NCBI RefSeq assembly: GCF_013114835.1
Contig: NZ_JAAVLW010000005.1
Location: 310,001-374,000, forward strand
Reading direction: 5' to 3'
DNA length: 64,000 nucleotides
DNA from: Bradyrhizobium archetypum
GTDB lineage: Bacteria; Pseudomonadota; Alphaproteobacteria; Rhizobiales; Xanthobacteraceae
Position 1 is the stretch's first letter. Each line of letters starts with the position of its first letter. The notes under the pieces are model-generated. The model searched no databases, was not told the DNA's origin, and was given only the letters and a program-made list of their open reading frames with translations. A program made the position numbers and the translations under genes. Of the stretch, positions 23,202-32,021 are shown in pieces.

Positions 23202-25271
23202 GTGCTGGCCGAAACTACCGATCAATATCTGGAAAGCCTTAATCCGGAGCAGCGCAGGGCCGTCGAGCACGGCATCGCCGCGGATGGGACCATTGGGTCG
23301 CCGCTTCTTGTCATTGCTGGCGCCGGATCCGGCAAGACCAACACGCTCGCGCACCGGGTGGCCCATCTCATCATCAAGGGCGCCGATCCGCGCCGCATGC
23401 TGCTGATGACGTTTTCACGCCGTGCCGCCGCCGAGATAACGCAGCGGGTCGAACGCATCGCGCGTCGCGTGCTCGGCGACAAGGCCGGCATCATGACGGA
23501 TGCGCTGACCTGGGCCGGAACCTTCCATGGCATCGGGGCGCGGCTGCTGCGCGAATATGCCGAGCGTATCGGCTTCGACCCCGCCTTCACCATCCATGAT
23601 CGCGAGGATTCGGCCGATCTGCTCAATCTGGTGCGCCACGAGCTCGGATTTTCAAAGACGGAGTCTCGCTTTCCCGCCAAGGGCACCTGCCTTGCGATCT
23701 ATTCCCGCTGCGTGAATGCGCAGATGCCGATCGAGACGGTGCTGGCACAGCATTATCCCTGGTGTTCGGGATGGGCCGGCGAACTCAAGCAATTGTTCGC
23801 TGCTTACGTCGAGGCCAAGCAGAAGCAGAACGTGCTCGACTATGACGACCTCTTGCTGTGGTGGGCGCAGATGGTATCAGAGCCTGCCATCGCGCAGGAG
23901 ATCGGCGGCCGGTTCGATCATGTCATGGTCGACGAGTATCAGGACACCAACCGGCTGCAGGCGACGATATTGCTGGCGCTCAAGCCGGACGGGCGCGGCC
24001 TCACCGTGGTGGGCGACGACGCCCAATCGATCTATTCGTTTCGCGCAGCCACCGTCCGGAACATTCTGGATTTCCCTGACCACTTCAGCCCCAGGGCAGA
24101 GATCGTTACGCTCGACCGCAACTATCGCTCGACCCAGCCGGTTCTGGCAGCCGCCAATGCCGTGATTGGATTGGCAAAAGAACGGTTCACCAAAAATCTC
24201 TGGACCGAGCGCCATTCGGCGCAACTGCCGCGTCTCGTCACGGTTCGCGACGAGGCCGACCAGGCGCGCTACATCGTCGAGCAGGTGCTGTCGAACCGCG
24301 AACAGGGATCGCGGCTCAAGGAGCAGGCTGTTCTGTTCCGGACGTCCTCGCATAGCGGCCCGCTGGAGGTCGAGCTGACACGGCGCAATATTCCCTTCGT
24401 CAAGTTCGGCGGCCTGAAGTTTCTGGACGCCGCCCATGTCAAGGACGTGCTGGCGCTGCTCAAGTTCGTCGAGAACCCGCGCGACCGGGTCGCCGGATTC
24501 CGCGTGCTGCATCTGCTGCCCGGCATCGGCCCTGCGTCGGCGCAGCGCATTCTCGATCAAACCACCGTCATGGCCGATCCGATCTCCGCGCTCGCAGCGC
24601 TGCCGACGCCGCCGCGCGCCGGCCCGGATTGGACCGCCTTTGTCGAAACGCTGACTAACCTCCGCTATTCGGAATGGCCGGTTGACATCGAACGCATCAG
24701 GCTCTGGTACACCCCGCATCTGGAGCGCATCCACGAGGATGCCGAGGTGCGGCTGGCTGATCTCTTGCAGCTCGAGCAGATCGCTTCTAGCTATCCTTCC
24801 CGCGAGCGCTTCCTGACCGAGCTCACGCTCGATCCGCCTGACGCGACCAGCGATCGCGCAGGGCCACCACTGCGAGACGAAGACTATCTGATCCTGTCCA
24901 CGATCCACTCGGCGAAGGGGCAGGAATGGAAATCGGTCTACGCCTTGAACGTGGTCGACGGCTGCATGCCGTCTGATCTCGGCGCCGGCACGACAGCCGA
25001 ACTCGAGGAGGAGCGACGCCTGCTCTACGTCGCGATGACCCGCGCCAAGGACGATCTGCATCTGATCGTGCCGCAGCGCTTCTTCGTGCACGGCCAGCAG
25101 GCCCGCGGCGACCGGCATGTCTATGCGTCCCGGACGCGCTTCATACCGGATCATCTGGTCAAGCTGTTCGACCGGCAGATATGGCCGGCGGCAACCCCGG
25201 CCGCTCGCCCGACACCACATCAAACCGTGCAGATCGACATTCGCGAGCGCATGCGCGGCATGTGGCGTTAG
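23202..25271 (+). CDS. UvrD/Rep-like ATP-dependent DNA helicase
   Basis: A 689-residue superfamily 1A helicase. Motifs in order: Q-motif LNPEQRRAVEHG (residues 14-25), Walker A AGAGSGKTNTLAHR (about 40-53), motif II VMVDEYQDTNRLQ, motif III VVGDDAQSIYSFRAA, motif IV region NYRSTQPVL, motif V STIHSAKGQEWKSVY, motif VI RRLLYVAMTRAKDDLHL. Length matches Rep/UvrD/PcrA, but the SAKGQEWKSVY version of motif V points to the UvrD-like group seen as a second copy in rhizobia rather than the housekeeping UvrD. Starts at GTG 23202. Role in repair or replication restart is the family expectation. Confidence 0.93.
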   Translation: MLAETTDQYLESLNPEQRRAVEHGIAADGTIGSPLLVIAGAGSGKTNTLAHRVAHLIIKGADPRRMLLMTFSRRAAAEITQRVERIARRVLGDKAGIMTDALTWAGTFHGIGARLLREYAERIGFDPAFTIHDREDSADLLNLVRHELGFSKTESRFPAKGTCLAIYSRCVNAQMPIETVLAQHYPWCSGWAGELKQLFAAYVEAKQKQNVLDYDDLLLWWAQMVSEPAIAQEIGGRFDHVMVDEYQDTNRLQATILLALKPDGRGLTVVGDDAQSIYSFRAATVRNILDFPDHFSPRAEIVTLDRNYRSTQPVLAAANAVIGLAKERFTKNLWTERHSAQLPRLVTVRDEADQARYIVEQVLSNREQGSRLKEQAVLFRTSSHSGPLEVELTRRNIPFVKFGGLKFLDAAHVKDVLALLKFVENPRDRVAGFRVLHLLPGIGPASAQRILDQTTVMADPISALAALPTPPRAGPDWTAFVETLTNLRYSEWPVDIERIRLWYTPHLERIHEDAEVRLADLLQLEQIASSYPSRERFLTELTLDPPDATSDRAGPPLRDEDYLILSTIHSAKGQEWKSVYALNVVDGCMPSDLGAGTTAELEEERRLLYVAMTRAKDDLHLIVPQRFFVHGQQARGDRHVYASRTRFIPDHLVKLFDRQIWPAATPAARPTPHQTVQIDIRERMRGMWR

Positions 25272-25419
25272 TCGTCGTCTACTCCGCTGCGGATGGCTCA
25301 TCCGCCCTACTTTGCATGGGGTTGTTTTCGCGATTTTGTGTCTGGGCCCTGCGGGGTACTGGGGAAGAGTATCTGCACCGGGTCCGGGAGGCGACATCGT
25401 CAGCAAGCTCCATCATTCG

Positions 25420-26133
25420 CTAGCGCCGCACACCGGCCGCTTTGACCGCCCCCTTCTTCCACAGCCGAAATCCACCCTCGAACGCGTTGGTGTTGGCGCC
25501 GCGGCGGACCTTGCGCGGCAGCTTGTCGACCTTGTCGGCGTTGCCGCCGCCCAGTACGACGTAATCCGGCTCCAGCGCAGCGAGCAGACGCCTGATGACG
25601 TCGTCGACCTCGCGTTGCCATTTCTTCCTGCCAACGCGCTTGAGCGCCGCGGCGCCGACATATTGCTCGAAGGTCTTGCCGTGGCGGTACGGCAGGTGAG
25701 CCAGCTCCATCGGCTCCAGAATGCCGTCCACGATCATCGCGGAGCCGAGACCCGTCCCTAGCCCCAAGAACAGCATCCGGCCGCCCTGGTAGCTGCCGAT
25801 CGCCTGCATCAGCGCATCGTTGACGACCTTGGTCGGGCGGCCGAACGCCTTTTCAAAATTGAAACCGGCCCACCCCTGACCGAGATTGTGAGGCTCCGAC
25901 AACGGCCGGTTGTTGGCCACAGGTCCCGGATACCCGATCGCGACCACGTCATAGGACCAGTCTTTGGTCAGCGCCTTGACCTTCCTTACCATCACTCGCG
26001 CAGATAGCTCGGGACCGGACGCAAACGCGCGCCTTACCCGCTCCCTGTTGGTCATGGCTTTCACACGCGAACCGCCGATGTCGATCACGAGGACCGTCTG
26101 TCGCGATGCCCGCTTGCCCGCTTTCTTCGCCAT
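25420..26133 (-). CDS. ppgK: ROK-family kinase, polyphosphate glucokinase-like
   Basis: A 237-residue sugar kinase of the ROK/actin-fold type, with phosphate-1 loop VIDIGGSRVKA near residue 17, substrate-side GYPGPV, NDALMQAIGSYQGGRMLFLG and phosphate-2 loop LGLGTGLGSAMIV. Length and layout match PpgK proteins that phosphorylate glucose with polyphosphate or ATP. The usual ROK zinc motif is absent, as in PpgK. The donor cannot be settled by sequence reading. Flanked upstream by copy B of a dispersed repeat. Confidence 0.78.
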   Translation of the reverse strand: MAKKAGKRASRQTVLVIDIGGSRVKAMTNRERVRRAFASGPELSARVMVRKVKALTKDWSYDVVAIGYPGPVANNRPLSEPHNLGQGWAGFNFEKAFGRPTKVVNDALMQAIGSYQGGRMLFLGLGTGLGSAMIVDGILEPMELAHLPYRHGKTFEQYVGAAALKRVGRKKWQREVDDVIRRLLAALEPDYVVLGGGNADKVDKLPRKVRRGANTNAFEGGFRLWKKGAVKAAGVRR

Positions 26134-26212
26134 GACTTCGCGCCCTGCTCGGCCGGATGATCATAACTCCAACCGGTACTCACCTGAAGCAGGGAGATAA
26201 GCAGCACCGCAG

Positions 26213-26302
26213 CTTTGTTCTGTATCCGACTCCACTTTGTTCGCACGGAACGAATCGCATCAGCGCAAATCGGCGCGAGCCAATTCTTAACAAGGGGTTT
26301 GC
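26213..26302. repeat. Dispersed ~90-base repeat, copy B
   Basis: Same orientation as copies A and C: TTTGTTCTGTATCCGACTCC, then TTTGTTCGCACGGAACGAAT, CGCAAATCGGCGCGAGCCAA, TTCTTAAC and GGTTTGC. Together with copy C it brackets the tricarboxylate-binding-protein gene as direct repeats. Confidence 0.8.
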
Positions 26303-26349
26303 TTCGTGATTGCGCGCGGATGCCGCGGAAGCAAGCGGGCCATACACCT

Positions 26350-27351
26350 CTATCCTCCACCCTCTGGCTTGATCCCGGCCGCCTTCATGATCGGCAATAG
26401 CCGCCCCTCCTCGCGATCCCGATATGCCGCGATCTCCTGCGGCGTGGTCGGCCAGGTGGTGGCGCCGAGATCGGCGAAACGCTGTTGCAGCCAGGGGTCG
26501 TTCAGGGCTTTCGCGGTGAGTGCGTTGATTTGCGCGACGAGGTCGGGCGGCATGTTCGCCGGGCCGATCAGCGCGGCCCATGAGGTGACCTCGTAGCCGG
26601 GCAACAGTTCGGCGATCGCGGGCACGTCGGGAAGCTCTTTAAGCCGTTGCTTGGCGGTGACCGCGACCGGGCGGATCGCGCCGGAGCGCACGCTCGGCAG
26701 CGAGCCCGGCAGATTGTCGAACAGCAGATCGACATTGCCGCCGAGCAGGTCGTTCAGCGCCGGCGCTGCGCCGCGATAGGGCACATGCCGGAGCTGCACG
26801 CCGGCCATGCTGTTCAACATCTCGCCGGAGAGATGCAGCGTAGTGCCGAAGCCGGCGGAGGCGTAGGTATATTTGCCCGGCTCTTTCTTGAATGCGGCGA
26901 GCAATTCCTTGAGGTCGGCGGAGAACAGCCCCTTCCTTGCGGTCAGGATGTTCGGCAATTGCCACATGCCCGAGATGAAGGTGAAATCCTCGCGTGGGTG
27001 ATATGGCAGTTTGGCATAGCTGCCGATCGCGAGCACGTTGGAGGCGATGCCGCCGAGCCCGACCGTGTAGCCGTCCGGCGGCGCCTTTGCGATCGCGTCA
27101 GCGCCCAAGACGCCGCCGGCGCCGGCCTTGTTCTCGACCACGAAAGATTGCCCGGAGAGTTCGCTCATCTTCTGGCAGAGCAGGCGCGAGAGCGTGTCGG
27201 TGGCGCCGCCGGCCGGAAAGCCGTTGACATATTTTACCGAACGCGTTGGCCAGGTTTCTCCGGCGCGGCTTAGGCCTGGCACAAGCCACGGCGCAGCGAC
27301 GAGAGAGCTGGTGAGCGCAAGCGCACGACGGCGGTCGATCGACAGCGGCAT
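26350..27351 (-). CDS. Tripartite tricarboxylate transporter substrate-binding protein (Bug/TctC)
   Basis: A 333-residue periplasmic binding protein. It has an N-terminal signal (RRRALALTSSLVAAPWLVPG, twin-arginine-like region and cleavage before ETWPTRS), then the Bug-family pattern: VNGFPAGGATDTLSRLL, GQSFVVENKAGAGGVLGADA, AKAPPDGYTVGLG, HVPYRGAAPALNDLLGGNVD, and LPDVPAIAELLPGYE. It would capture a carboxylate for a TctAB permease, but no permease genes are adjacent, which is common for the many orphan Bug proteins in these genomes. Starts at ATG 27351. Flanked on both sides by direct copies of a 90-base repeat. Confidence 0.92.
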   Translation of the reverse strand: MPLSIDRRRALALTSSLVAAPWLVPGLSRAGETWPTRSVKYVNGFPAGGATDTLSRLLCQKMSELSGQSFVVENKAGAGGVLGADAIAKAPPDGYTVGLGGIASNVLAIGSYAKLPYHPREDFTFISGMWQLPNILTARKGLFSADLKELLAAFKKEPGKYTYASAGFGTTLHLSGEMLNSMAGVQLRHVPYRGAAPALNDLLGGNVDLLFDNLPGSLPSVRSGAIRPVAVTAKQRLKELPDVPAIAELLPGYEVTSWAALIGPANMPPDLVAQINALTAKALNDPWLQQRFADLGATTWPTTPQEIAAYRDREEGRLLPIMKAAGIKPEGGG

Positions 27352-27570
27352 CGGTGTCCTCCCCTTGCCAAGGCCGTGCGCCGTGTCCGCTGTTCTTTTC
27401 TCCTTCGCTCCGGTCCTCGATCGGCGTAACGCGGCGATCTCTGACGAGAGGTGGGGCGCGTTCGGTTGACGTCAGCTTATGAGCTGCGCGCGAAGCTGCA
27501 AAGCCCGGAAATCGCGGCAAAGCCCGCGCGCTCCTCGCCTGGACGACGTAGCCGATCGCAGGGCGGGACA

Positions 27571-27661
27571 GCTTTGTTCGCCGTCCGACTCCATTTTGTT
27601 CGCTAAGAACGAATCGTATCAGCGCAAATCAGCGCGCGCGAATTCTTAACGACGCGTTTGC
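27571..27661. repeat. Dispersed ~90-base repeat, copy C
   Basis: GCTTTGTTCGCCGTCCGACT, then ATTTTGTTCGCTAAGAACGA, CAGCGCAAATCAGCGCG, AATTCTTAACGACGCGTTTG. Nearest relative is copy B. Confidence 0.8.
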
Positions 27662-27678
27662 TCTCCTCGATGCTCACG

Positions 27679-27708
27679 AAAAAGCCCGCGAGGACATCGC
27701 GGGCTTTT
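27679..27708 (-). terminator. Rho-independent terminator
   Basis: AAAGCCCGCGA and TCGCGGGCTTT form a perfect 11-base stem with a five-base loop. On the minus strand it is followed by a T-run, and it lies 43 bases after the stop of the small exported-protein gene at 27752. Confidence 0.85.
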
Positions 27709-27751
27709 GCAACTTGGCACAAGGCGCTCAGCGCCAGTCAAACGGCTGCAC

Positions 27752-28012
27752 TCAGCGAATGGCGCTACCGGTGCGGCCTTGTGCGGTCGTGATCTTGTTC
27801 CGCGGCGTCAGGACGCTGTGCTGAACCGGTGTGACGGACGTGGCGGCTGGCGAAGCTTCCTGGACGTTTTCGGCGCCCAGCACCTGAACCTGCACGGCCG
27901 AGACCGGCAAGCCCGCCTTTTCATAGGCCGGCAGTTCGGCTGCGACAGCGCTTGTGGCAGCCGTCATCGCGAGCACAGCGGCGGCGGTGATGGACAGGGA
28001 AATCTTGTTCAC
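27752..28012 (-). CDS. Small exported protein of unknown function
   Basis: An 86-residue protein with a signal peptide (LSITAAAVLAMTAATSAVAA) and a short mature chain of low complexity rich in Ala, Val, Ser and Thr (VQVLGAENVQEASPAATSVT), ending in a basic segment. Not recognised. GGAG lies just upstream of the ATG. A strong terminator follows, so it is probably a single-gene transcript of an abundant small periplasmic protein. Confidence 0.75.
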   Translation of the reverse strand: MNKISLSITAAAVLAMTAATSAVAAELPAYEKAGLPVSAVQVQVLGAENVQEASPAATSVTPVQHSVLTPRNKITTAQGRTGSAIR

Positions 28013-28292
28013 TTCAATTCTCCATGGGTAGCTTGAAATACGGACCTAATAGTCATTTTGCTGCGCTGCAATAGCGCATTGTTGCAATGCACACATGCGA
28101 TGACAGAATGCAGAACCGGCCGTTGGTCGCAGGAAGTGCCGTCAAGGTTCGCTGGATTCGCCGCTTTGCGGCCGGCGGAATCATGGCAGCGCGGTCCGGC
28201 GATCTATTCGCCGTGCAGCAAGCGGCCCACTCTCTCCCTAACCCTCTCCCGCAAGGGGATAGGCGGGGGCTAGATTGAGCAGAAAGACGTGA

Positions 28293-28316
28293 ATGGCCGG
28301 GTCAAAGCCCGGCCAT
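28293..28316. repeat. Short intergenic palindrome
   Basis: ATGGCCGGG and CCCGGCCAT form a perfect 9-base inverted repeat around TCAAAG. It lies next to CTCTCCCTAACCCTCTCCCG (28229-28248), a common intergenic motif of this group. It could also serve as the terminator of the GapR gene. Confidence 0.5.
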
Positions 28317-28357
28317 GACGAAAAGCGAAGGTCGTATTCAGCAACGTGCCGCTAGCC

Positions 28358-28627
28358 TCACGCCGCCTTCGCTTCCTTCTCCGGCGGCGCGGTTTCCATG
28401 GCACGCATGTAGAGATCGAGCAGGCTTTCGCGCTCGTCGCGCTCGTCCTGGTCCTGCTTCCTCAGCTTGATGATCTCCTTGAGGATCTTGACGTCAAATC
28501 CTTCGCCCTTGGCCTCCGAAAACACTTCCTTCTTCTGCTCGTTCAACTCCTGCAATTCGGTGTCGAGGTTCTCGATGCGCTCAACGAAAGAACGAATCCG
28601 CCCGCCGGGAATGGTGATGTCAGACAT
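28358..28627 (-). CDS. gapR: GapR-family DNA-binding protein (DUF2312)
   Basis: An 89-residue, fully helical protein with the DUF2312 pattern: GGRIRSFVERIENLDTELQE, a coiled-coil first helix, then EAKGEGFDVKILKEIIKLRK. This is GapR, a nucleoid-associated protein that in Caulobacter binds overtwisted DNA ahead of replication and transcription and stimulates type II topoisomerases. The start at ATG 28627 excludes an unrelated upstream extension. Divergent from the pyridoxal kinase gene. Confidence 0.93.
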   Translation of the reverse strand: MSDITIPGGRIRSFVERIENLDTELQELNEQKKEVFSEAKGEGFDVKILKEIIKLRKQDQDERDERESLLDLYMRAMETAPPEKEAKAA

Positions 28628-28736
28628 GGTGCCTCTTTGTTGAATGAGATCCAGAAAATGCCCGCAAAGAAATAACCAATGTGTTAACTTGCGGCGATTC
28701 CCGCCGCGCAATTCGCCGTGTCAAGATTTAACCCAT

Positions 28737-29585
28737 ATGGACGTGATTTCTATCCAGTCGCAGGTCGCTTTCGGCCATGTCGGCAACAGCGCCGCGGTGT
28801 TTCCGATGCAGTTGCACGGGATCGACGTCGTCGCGGTGCCGACCACGCTGCTGAGCAACCGGCCGGGCTATCCGAGCATCCGCGGCCGCGTGCTCGAGGC
28901 CGAGTTCGTTGCCGACCTGTTGCGCGGAATCGAGGAGCGCGGCGCAGTCGACAGCGCGCAGATGATCTTGTCGGGCTATCTCGGCTCGGCCGATAACGCA
29001 GCCGTGGTCGCGGACTTTGTCGCGCGCGCCAAGGCGAAAAATCCCACGCTGCGCTATTGCTGCGATCCTGTGCTCGGGGATCGCGACCGTGGCCTGTTCG
29101 TCCGCGACGACGTCCCGCCGCTGGTGCGCGACCTTCTATGCCCGCTCGCCGATATCATCACGCCCAACCATTTCGAGTTCGAATGGCTGTGCGGGACGAA
29201 GGCCGCTTCGATCGATCAGGTGCTGAAGGCGGCGCGCGCGTTTCTGGCGCGCGGGACCATCGTCGTCACCAGCGCCGAACTTTCCGATACGCCGGAGGGC
29301 ACGATCGAGACGCTCGCTGTCGAGCGCGCACAAGCCTTTCGCGTGCGCACGCCGAAACTTCCGATCAGCCCGAACGGCACCGGCGATCTGTTCGCCGCGC
29401 TGCTGGTCGCCGCGCGCCTCGGCGGCGCCGAAACGCCGGCAGCGCTCAGCCACGCAGCCTCCGCCATCTTCGCCGTGCTGGAACGCACAGCGGCGAGCGG
29501 GACCGCGGAAATGCGCATTGTCGAAAGCGCCGATCAGCTCGCGCATCCGTCGCGCAAATTCGAATGCATCGCGATCAGCGCGTAA
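28737..29585 (+). CDS. pdxY: Pyridoxal kinase
   Basis: A 282-residue ribokinase-like enzyme of the PdxK/PdxY family that phosphorylates pyridoxal to pyridoxal 5'-phosphate with ATP. It starts with the family hallmark ISIQSQVAFGHVGNSAAVFP. Later segments are GVDVVAVPTTLLSN-like (IDVVAVPTTLLSNRPGY), LSGYLGSADNA, YCCDPVLGDRDRGLFV, DIITPNHFEFEWLCG, and the catalytic Asp/anion-hole motif PNGTGDLFAALLV. I choose ATG 28737 since the family sequence begins exactly there. There is no obvious ribosome-binding site. Confidence 0.93.
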   Translation: MDVISIQSQVAFGHVGNSAAVFPMQLHGIDVVAVPTTLLSNRPGYPSIRGRVLEAEFVADLLRGIEERGAVDSAQMILSGYLGSADNAAVVADFVARAKAKNPTLRYCCDPVLGDRDRGLFVRDDVPPLVRDLLCPLADIITPNHFEFEWLCGTKAASIDQVLKAARAFLARGTIVVTSAELSDTPEGTIETLAVERAQAFRVRTPKLPISPNGTGDLFAALLVAARLGGAETPAALSHAASAIFAVLERTAASGTAEMRIVESADQLAHPSRKFECIAISA

Positions 29586-29596
29586 GATGGGTTCGG

Positions 29597-30178
29597 CTAC
29601 TGCACGACGTCGAGTTTGACCTTGGCGACACCCTTCCCCACCATTCCCAGCGCGTCGGCGGCGGAATAGGAGACGTCGACGATACGCCCCTGAACATAGG
29701 GACCGCGGTCATTGACCCGCACCGTCACCGAGCGGCCGCTGGCGAGGTTTGTCACGCGCAACTTGGTGCCGAAGGGCAAGGTCGGATGGGCAGCGGTCAT
29801 TTCGAGCGTGTTGAACTTTTCGCCACTCGCGGTCTTCTCTCCCTCGGTGTAGAAGCTGGCAACCCCATGCGAGGCGGTCTTGATGCCGCCTGCATCCCTG
29901 CGCGACGTGGCCGGGGTGTGCTGTCTCACAGCAGCCACGCGCCGCTTCATCATGGACGACGTGATTCGATCCGGGTCGAGCGATGCCTGCCTGCTGGCGC
30001 GAAGTTCGGGTTTCTGGCTGACGACCGAGGACTGCGCGCAAGCCGCAAGCGACGCCGCTCCCAGCATGACAGCAAACAGCCGTATCAATTTCCCTGCGCG
30101 CGCCGCCGTGATCGATCGCGCTTCGCGGCCTACCCTGACGTCGATGCACGAAGCACCGGTGCAGCCAATGGAAGACAT
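29597..30178 (-). CDS. rlpA: RlpA-like septal ring lytic transglycosylase, lipoprotein
   Basis: A 193-residue envelope protein. After a 30-residue basic N-terminal extension comes a signal with a lipobox (VMLGAASLAACAQS), so it is probably anchored to the outer membrane. The C-terminal double-psi beta-barrel (about 115-193) shows GVASFYTEGEKTASGEKFN, LPFGTKLRVTNLASGRSV and VNDRGPYVQGRIVDVSYSAA, with the catalytic Asp of NDRGP. There is no SPOR domain, unlike E. coli RlpA. It would cleave denuded peptidoglycan glycans. I choose ATG 30178; the unusual Cys-containing extension (SSIGCTGASC) recurs in this genus as I recall. Confidence 0.85.
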   Translation of the reverse strand: MSSIGCTGASCIDVRVGREARSITAARAGKLIRLFAVMLGAASLAACAQSSVVSQKPELRASRQASLDPDRITSSMMKRRVAAVRQHTPATSRRDAGGIKTASHGVASFYTEGEKTASGEKFNTLEMTAAHPTLPFGTKLRVTNLASGRSVTVRVNDRGPYVQGRIVDVSYSAADALGMVGKGVAKVKLDVVQ

Positions 30179-30404
30179 GTTGCAATCCCCCGCTCGCGCC
30201 CCAGCCCAAGCCGAAAACCAACACGCGGCCATCGCGGAACCGAATCCGGGCGGAAGCGTGGCCGAACGCAATCCGGCATGACCTCCCCGGCGTAATTCGG
30301 CTCGACTGTGGTGATTGGGTCACAGGAATTAGCCCGGATGAGTCCACCGCTCGTCGCGGGTGCGCGCCGCACGACAAGCGCAACCGGACCAACAGCCAGC
30401 CAGG

Positions 30405-31811
30405 TCAGGAAATCTCGTAGACCGACACCTTGTCGGCGATGCCGCTCAACGCCACGCGTCTTGGCGTTGGCTTCAGCCCACTGGTCTTGAGGAGCGCCCG
30501 GGTAAGCGCGTTTTCAAGCACTGATTCCGTCACTACGATCGCGCGTGAGGCGGCAAGACCCTGGACCCGCGACGCGATATTGACCGTCTGGCCAAAATAA
30601 TCCTGCTGGCCGTTGAGTGTGACCGCCAGGCATGATCCCTCGTGGATGCCCATTTTCAGATGCAGACTCTGGTGCTGACGCTCGGCGCCGAGATCGCTCA
30701 TCGCCTCGCGCATCCGTATCGCAGCGGCGATGGCGCGATCAGGCGTCTCGAAGGTCGCCATGACCGCATCGCCAATGGTCTTCACAATCGCCCCCCTTTC
30801 GGACGCGATAATCTCCTGCAGCAGCCTGAAATGCTCGTTGACGAGATCGAAGGCCGTGAGGTCACCGACGCGCTCATAGAGCCCGGTGGAGTCCTTGAGA
30901 TCGCTGAACAAGAAGGTCAGGCTCAGGATCTTGAGGCGCTGGCCGATGGCGAGCGTATCGGTGCGGTAGATATCACGGAAGGTCTGGTTGGTGAGGAGAC
31001 GCTTTGCCGTGAGAACGGATTTGCGCCGTTTCAGCAGGTCATCTAGCGCCGGGTTCGCGATCCATACCGCCGGCAATACGCGGCTGTCGGTGCGGTTGTC
31101 CAAGGCCAGACGCAGCGGCCCGGGGCGCAAGGCAACTGTGTCGACGGGCACCTGGACCTTGTTGAAGATCACCGACAGGTTCTGGCGCTCGTGAATCTCT
31201 TTGCCGCTGACGTCGAGGAACTGGGCCGCATGCGTCACGGGATCGAACACGATCAGCGTGCCCTGCGGCACCTGCAGGGACAGGATGGCCCTTTCGCCGG
31301 CCGGCAGGTCGACAATTTCGAGCGTGACGTCGTCCAACAGCTTCTCCAGATCGGCCGGAAGATCGATCGCCGAACTCCAGAAGATCTGGCGATAATATTC
31401 GGCGGCGGGCAGTTCGTCGGGACTATGAGCCGCGATCTTTCGCACGCGCGGGCTCACCGTGAAGGTCACCTCGACCAGATTATCGAGCGTCGTCTCGTAG
31501 CCCGCGGCGCAGAAGGCGCAATGATACTGCGCGCTATTCAGCGTCTTCAGGCTTTTGTTGGCGGAAAGAACGCCGGCGCAGCTCGGGCACATCACGTTCC
31601 ATGTCATCTCGAACATGCCGAGCCCCACCGCATTCAGGAAGGCTGCGATGACCCGATCTTCGTCGATGCCCTGGGTGCGTGCGAGATCGAGCGCGTTGAT
31701 CTTGTTCAAGGCATGGTCCGGGGCGTCCCGCACCATACGCTCGAGCATGCCGACAACGGCTTCGTCCGACGACTGACGCAGGCCCGCAAACAAGGTCTCG
31801 GTTTCGCTCAT
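30405..31811 (-). CDS. Class III adenylate/guanylate cyclase with zinc-ribbon N-terminal domain
   Basis: A 468-residue soluble signalling enzyme. The N-terminal half (about 1-280) contains two CxxC pairs (CPSCAG and CAFCAAGYE) forming a zinc ribbon after a helical segment, plus a beta-rich region; it resembles the DUF5939-type module often fused to rhizobial cyclases. The C-terminal catalytic domain (about 295-468) shows LTFLFSDLKDSTGLYERVGD (metal Asp), VNEHFRLL, ERGAIVKTIGDAVMATF (second metal Asp), KMGIHEGSCLAV and FGQTVNIASRVQGLA with the Asn/Arg transition-state residues. It probably makes cAMP; no membrane segment. Single gene. Confidence 0.9.
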   Translation of the reverse strand: MSETETLFAGLRQSSDEAVVGMLERMVRDAPDHALNKINALDLARTQGIDEDRVIAAFLNAVGLGMFEMTWNVMCPSCAGVLSANKSLKTLNSAQYHCAFCAAGYETTLDNLVEVTFTVSPRVRKIAAHSPDELPAAEYYRQIFWSSAIDLPADLEKLLDDVTLEIVDLPAGERAILSLQVPQGTLIVFDPVTHAAQFLDVSGKEIHERQNLSVIFNKVQVPVDTVALRPGPLRLALDNRTDSRVLPAVWIANPALDDLLKRRKSVLTAKRLLTNQTFRDIYRTDTLAIGQRLKILSLTFLFSDLKDSTGLYERVGDLTAFDLVNEHFRLLQEIIASERGAIVKTIGDAVMATFETPDRAIAAAIRMREAMSDLGAERQHQSLHLKMGIHEGSCLAVTLNGQQDYFGQTVNIASRVQGLAASRAIVVTESVLENALTRALLKTSGLKPTPRRVALSGIADKVSVYEIS

Positions 31812-31940
31812 GCGACGATGCTACCTGAAATAAAGCCGCCAGAACACCCCGCTAAGCGCCCCGCCCTGGCAAGTAGCCTGGACGAGCCAACGGGTCCACG
31901 GTGGTCAATTGGGACTAGCAAAGAAGCAAATAGGGACGTA

Positions 31941-31999
31941 TCCGGATTAGCCGAAGGCGTCACCCGCCCTTGATGTTTCGCCAACCACCCTGCTCGCTG
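31941..31999. repeat. Palindromic intergenic repeat, diverged copy
   Basis: GGATTAGCCGAAGGCGTCAC and CCGCC are mirrored loosely by TTTCGCCAACCACCCTGCTC. Related to the repeat at 19176-19260 but more decayed. It lies just upstream of panE. Confidence 0.45.
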
Positions 32000-32021
32000 C
32001 ACCAGCCGAACGGAGAAAAGC

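Noticed and set aside
23877..25406. 509-residue frame antisense to the UvrD-like helicase
   Set aside because: Shadow of a gene with all helicase motifs; no motifs of its own.
29057..30295. 412-residue plus-strand frame across pdxY and rlpA
   Set aside because: Overlaps pdxY in another frame and rlpA antisense; composition is Arg-rich and without motifs.
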